Source: Actinomycetota bacterium
GTDB lineage: Bacteria > Actinomycetota > Actinomycetes > Nanopelagicales > Nanopelagicaceae
DNA length: 32,343 nt
Reading direction: 5' to 3'
NCBI GenBank assembly: GCA_009698045.1
Contig: WLRE01000002.1
Coordinates: 1-32,343, forward strand
The notes under the pieces: model-generated
The model's database searches: none
Told to the model about the DNA's origin: nothing
The model's input: only the letters and a program-made list of their open reading frames with translations
Program-made: the position numbers and the translations under genes
Shown here: positions 32,014 to 32,343 of the stretch, piece after piece
Position numbering within the stretch: the stretch's first letter is position 1
Layout: each line of letters opens with the position of its first letter

Positions 32014-32049
32014 AAAAAGCCCCGCACTCGTAATGAGGCGGGGCTTTTT
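32014..32049. terminator. Bidirectional intrinsic terminator between whiB-family gene and groEL
   Basis: AAAAAGCCCCGC - actcgtaatgag - GCGGGGCTTTTT stem-loop with U-tracts in both directions. Confidence 0.92.
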
Positions 32050-32058
32050 CGTTACTAC

Positions 32059-32343
32059 TTAGTGACCGTGTCCACCAGGTCCGTGGCTGTGGCCATGGCC
32101 TGCTGCTTCTTCCTTTTTATCTTCTGGTGTTTCGAAGACAAGTGCTTCAGTTGTAATGAACATGGCGGCGATTGATGCAGCATTGGCAAGCGCTGAGCGA
32201 GTTACCTTTACTGGATCGATGACGCCGACCTTAACGAGATCTTCGTAGACCTCGGAGTAAGCATTGAAACCTTCGTTTGGCTTCATGCTACGAACCTTGG
32301 CAACGACGACATAACCCTCGTGGCCTGCATTCTCTGCAATCCA
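32059..32343 (-). CDS. groEL: 60 kDa chaperonin GroEL, C-terminal part (truncated by window edge)
   Basis: Open to window end: [94 protein letters not shown]. Confidence 0.95.
   Translation of the reverse strand, partial: WIAENAGHEGYVVVAKVRSMKPNEGFNAYSEVYEDLVKVGVIDPVKVTRSALANAASIAAMFITTEALVFETPEDKKEEAAGHGHSHGPGGHGH

Overview
The window looks like a compact, high-coding-density actinobacterial chromosome segment. The gene content and modest GC suggest a streamlined freshwater acI/Nanopelagicales-type genome, but that assignment is inference. Almost all genes are housekeeping or salvage genes, mostly on the minus strand. From left to right: (1) a nucleoside-catabolism and uptake block, with two adjacent aldehyde dehydrogenase-family genes (+; one full catalytic, one short non-catalytic), then add, deoA, cdd, two permeases, a double-domain ATPase and a BMP-family binding protein (-), plus a second divergent BMP protein; (2) trpS, a CBS/CorC-family membrane protein and an orphan MsiK/UgpC-type sugar ATPase (+); (3) icd, mdh, DUF3017, folD, purH, purN, a PerM/DUF6350-like membrane protein, sucD, sucC and pcrA/uvrD; (4) a PIG-L deacetylase (+), an S51-like peptidase, a secreted cyclophilin, guaA, guaB3-like and guaB; (5) a WhiB-family regulator (+) and the 3' end of a groEL with a His-rich tail. 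I saw no mobile elements, CRISPR arrays, rRNA or tRNA. I did not find an obvious wholly new multi-gene system. The best second-look items are an IMP dehydrogenase with its CBS/Bateman module cleanly missing, a GuaB3 paralog without the catalytic-loop cysteine, an apparently split ALDH16-like pair, two BMP binding proteins without a lipobox, an exact SigR/SigH-type promoter match upstream of whiB, and an ambiguous 151-bp GC-rich region (small Cys-rich ORF versus structured leader).
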